Positions 4,653-5,377 of a DNA stretch of 5,377 nucleotides are shown piece after piece (positions within the stretch are counted from its first letter, which is position 1; each line of letters starts with the position of its first letter). The notes below the pieces were generated by a model. The model saw nothing but the letters and a program-made list of their open reading frames with translations. It was not told the DNA's origin and ran no database searches. Source of the DNA: Thermoplasmata archaeon (GTDB taxonomy: Archaea > Thermoplasmatota > Thermoplasmata > Thermoplasmatales > Thermoplasmataceae); assembly GCA_021826795.1 (NCBI GenBank), contig JAKAYM010000127.1, positions 1 to 5,377 of the forward strand, in the 5' to 3' direction. The position numbers were made by a program, and so were the translations under genes.

Positions 4653-5377
4653 CTGCCTGAATTAACAATACCGGTATAAAGTGGATTGGCTCTAATCAGT
4701 TTTGATGCTATGTATGTCCTCATGTTATCGGCTATTATATGTACCCTTGATAATATGTTCACCAGAACCCATATATTGTACAGAACTATTGCAAGATAGA
4801 AATAAAGAAGCCTGACATTATACCTTTTTGATGTTGTTCTTGCAAGGAATTTTCTAATCATCCTGTATCCTGTTTCTATCCCCCATCTTTTTCTGTACAT
4901 TTTTAGGATATTCTTCGGTGCTGCATCTGTGTTTGTTGCGAATACATAGAGTATCCTCCCTCTCCTGTTGTGGCCATATATGGAAACCATGCGGAATGTT
5001 GCCTGTTCCCCTTTCCTTCTTTTATGGGATGATGTTGTGTATTCCATATCTATTTCCTCTCCATTGCATTCTTTGCCATATTTAGGTGCATGGATTATGA
5101 AGTTAATGCGGATGGAATTCAAGTAATTTATCAGGTCAGTGGAAAAGAATCCACCATCCATGAGAAGGGTATCTATCCTTATTCCGCATGATTCAATGAT
5201 TTCAATAAGCCTGTAAACCATATTCAATGCTGTTCTTTCCGTTACCGGAATTATGGCTATTGCAAATCTTATGCCATTCAATACAACTGATGCAGTTGCA
5301 TATTCATATGCGTAATTTGTACCCTGCTTATTCTTTGTTCCCACCACACCATCTGCTTCAATATCCCCATAATACAT
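4631..5377 (-). CDS. ISH3/IS4-type DDE transposase, C-terminal part (5' end outside window)
   Basis: Catalyses cut-and-paste movement of an insertion sequence. The frame is open to the window edge; YYGDIEADG at its visible start resembles the PYYGD stretch inside ISH3-family proteins, so the Met at 5375-5377 is probably internal and the first catalytic Asp lies outside. The 248 visible residues include LLMDGGFFS with Asp74 as second catalytic residue, and YRKRWGIETGYR (161-172). That segment fits the IS4 signature Y-(2)-R-(3)-E-(6)-K with Tyr161, Arg164, Glu168 and an Arg at 175 in place of Lys. A hydrophobic stretch near 187-209 is usual at the C-terminus. No frameshift is seen, so this part could encode active enzyme. 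The stop TGA (4631-4633) overlaps the region where the propeller frame becomes recognisable. Family group is judged from motifs; related IS5/IS1182-like groups cannot be fully excluded. Confidence 0.85.
   Translation of the reverse strand: MYYGDIEADGVVGTKNKQGTNYAYEYATASVVLNGIRFAIAIIPVTERTALNMVYRLIEIIESCGIRIDTLLMDGGFFSTDLINYLNSIRINFIIHAPKYGKECNGEEIDMEYTTSSHKRRKGEQATFRMVSIYGHNRRGRILYVFATNTDAAPKNILKMYRKRWGIETGYRMIRKFLARTTSKRYNVRLLYFYLAIVLYNIWVLVNILSRVHIIADNMRTYIASKLIRANPLYTGIVNSGSNTGGDF
4636..5377 (-). mobile_element. Insertion sequence, one end and most of its transposase
   Basis: The transposase gene and the broken propeller gene beside it indicate an insertion sequence extending beyond the window. 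Its inner boundary cannot be fixed because the partner terminal repeat is outside; it should lie near 4630-4660, since propeller coding sequence is recognisable from about 4635 downward and transposase codons run to 4634. The boundary given is an estimate. Confidence 0.6.

Noticed and set aside
4364..4660. 98-codon plus-strand frame
   Set aside because: Lies opposite the propeller remnant and its translation shows no family features.
4033..4668. The 211-codon minus-strand frame as an intact gene starting at TTG 4668
   Set aside because: Its first dozen codons lie in transposase sequence read in another frame, and propeller sequence continues past its stop, so it is part of a pseudogene.

Overview
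The window reads as archaeal chromosome, most likely from an acidophilic Thermoplasmata lineage (Ferroplasma, Acidiplasma or Picrophilus type). Four things point there: an A/V-type ATP synthase membrane subunit, a gluconate dehydratase of the non-phosphorylative Entner-Doudoroff kind known from Sulfolobus and Thermoplasma, an archaeal MTH1187-type small protein, and AT-rich DNA with TATA boxes about 25 bases upstream of start codons, as expected for leaderless transcripts. The genus is inference.

Layout. Positions 1-2592 are ordinary core genome: the C-terminal membrane half of ATP synthase subunit I (+, 5' end outside the window), then gluconate dehydratase (+, own promoter). A MTH1187/thiamine-binding-family gene (-) converges on the dehydratase with one base between the stop codons. 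Positions 2593-2935 are AT-rich non-coding DNA holding that gene's promoter and an 11-base direct repeat.

Positions 2936-5377 are accessory in character. A two-gene toxin-antitoxin operon (-) pairs a ribbon-helix-helix antitoxin with a MazF/PemK-like toxin. About 390 bases without a gene follow, carrying a sequence that resembles the 3' end of a tRNA gene. Next is a decayed YncE/YVTN-type beta-propeller gene (-), truncated at both ends and carrying an in-frame TGA. The window ends inside an ISH3/IS4-type transposase (-), whose insertion probably removed the propeller's 5' part. The propeller remnant is noticeably richer in G+C than its surroundings, which suggests transfer.

Functionally, subunit I links proton flow to ATP synthesis and the dehydratase makes 2-keto-3-deoxygluconate for sugar breakdown; they are neighbours but not obviously co-regulated. 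I found no convincing complete new system. The points most worth checking are the tRNA-like fragment, the structure of the propeller-IS junction, and whether the toxin-antitoxin pair lies inside a small mobile element.
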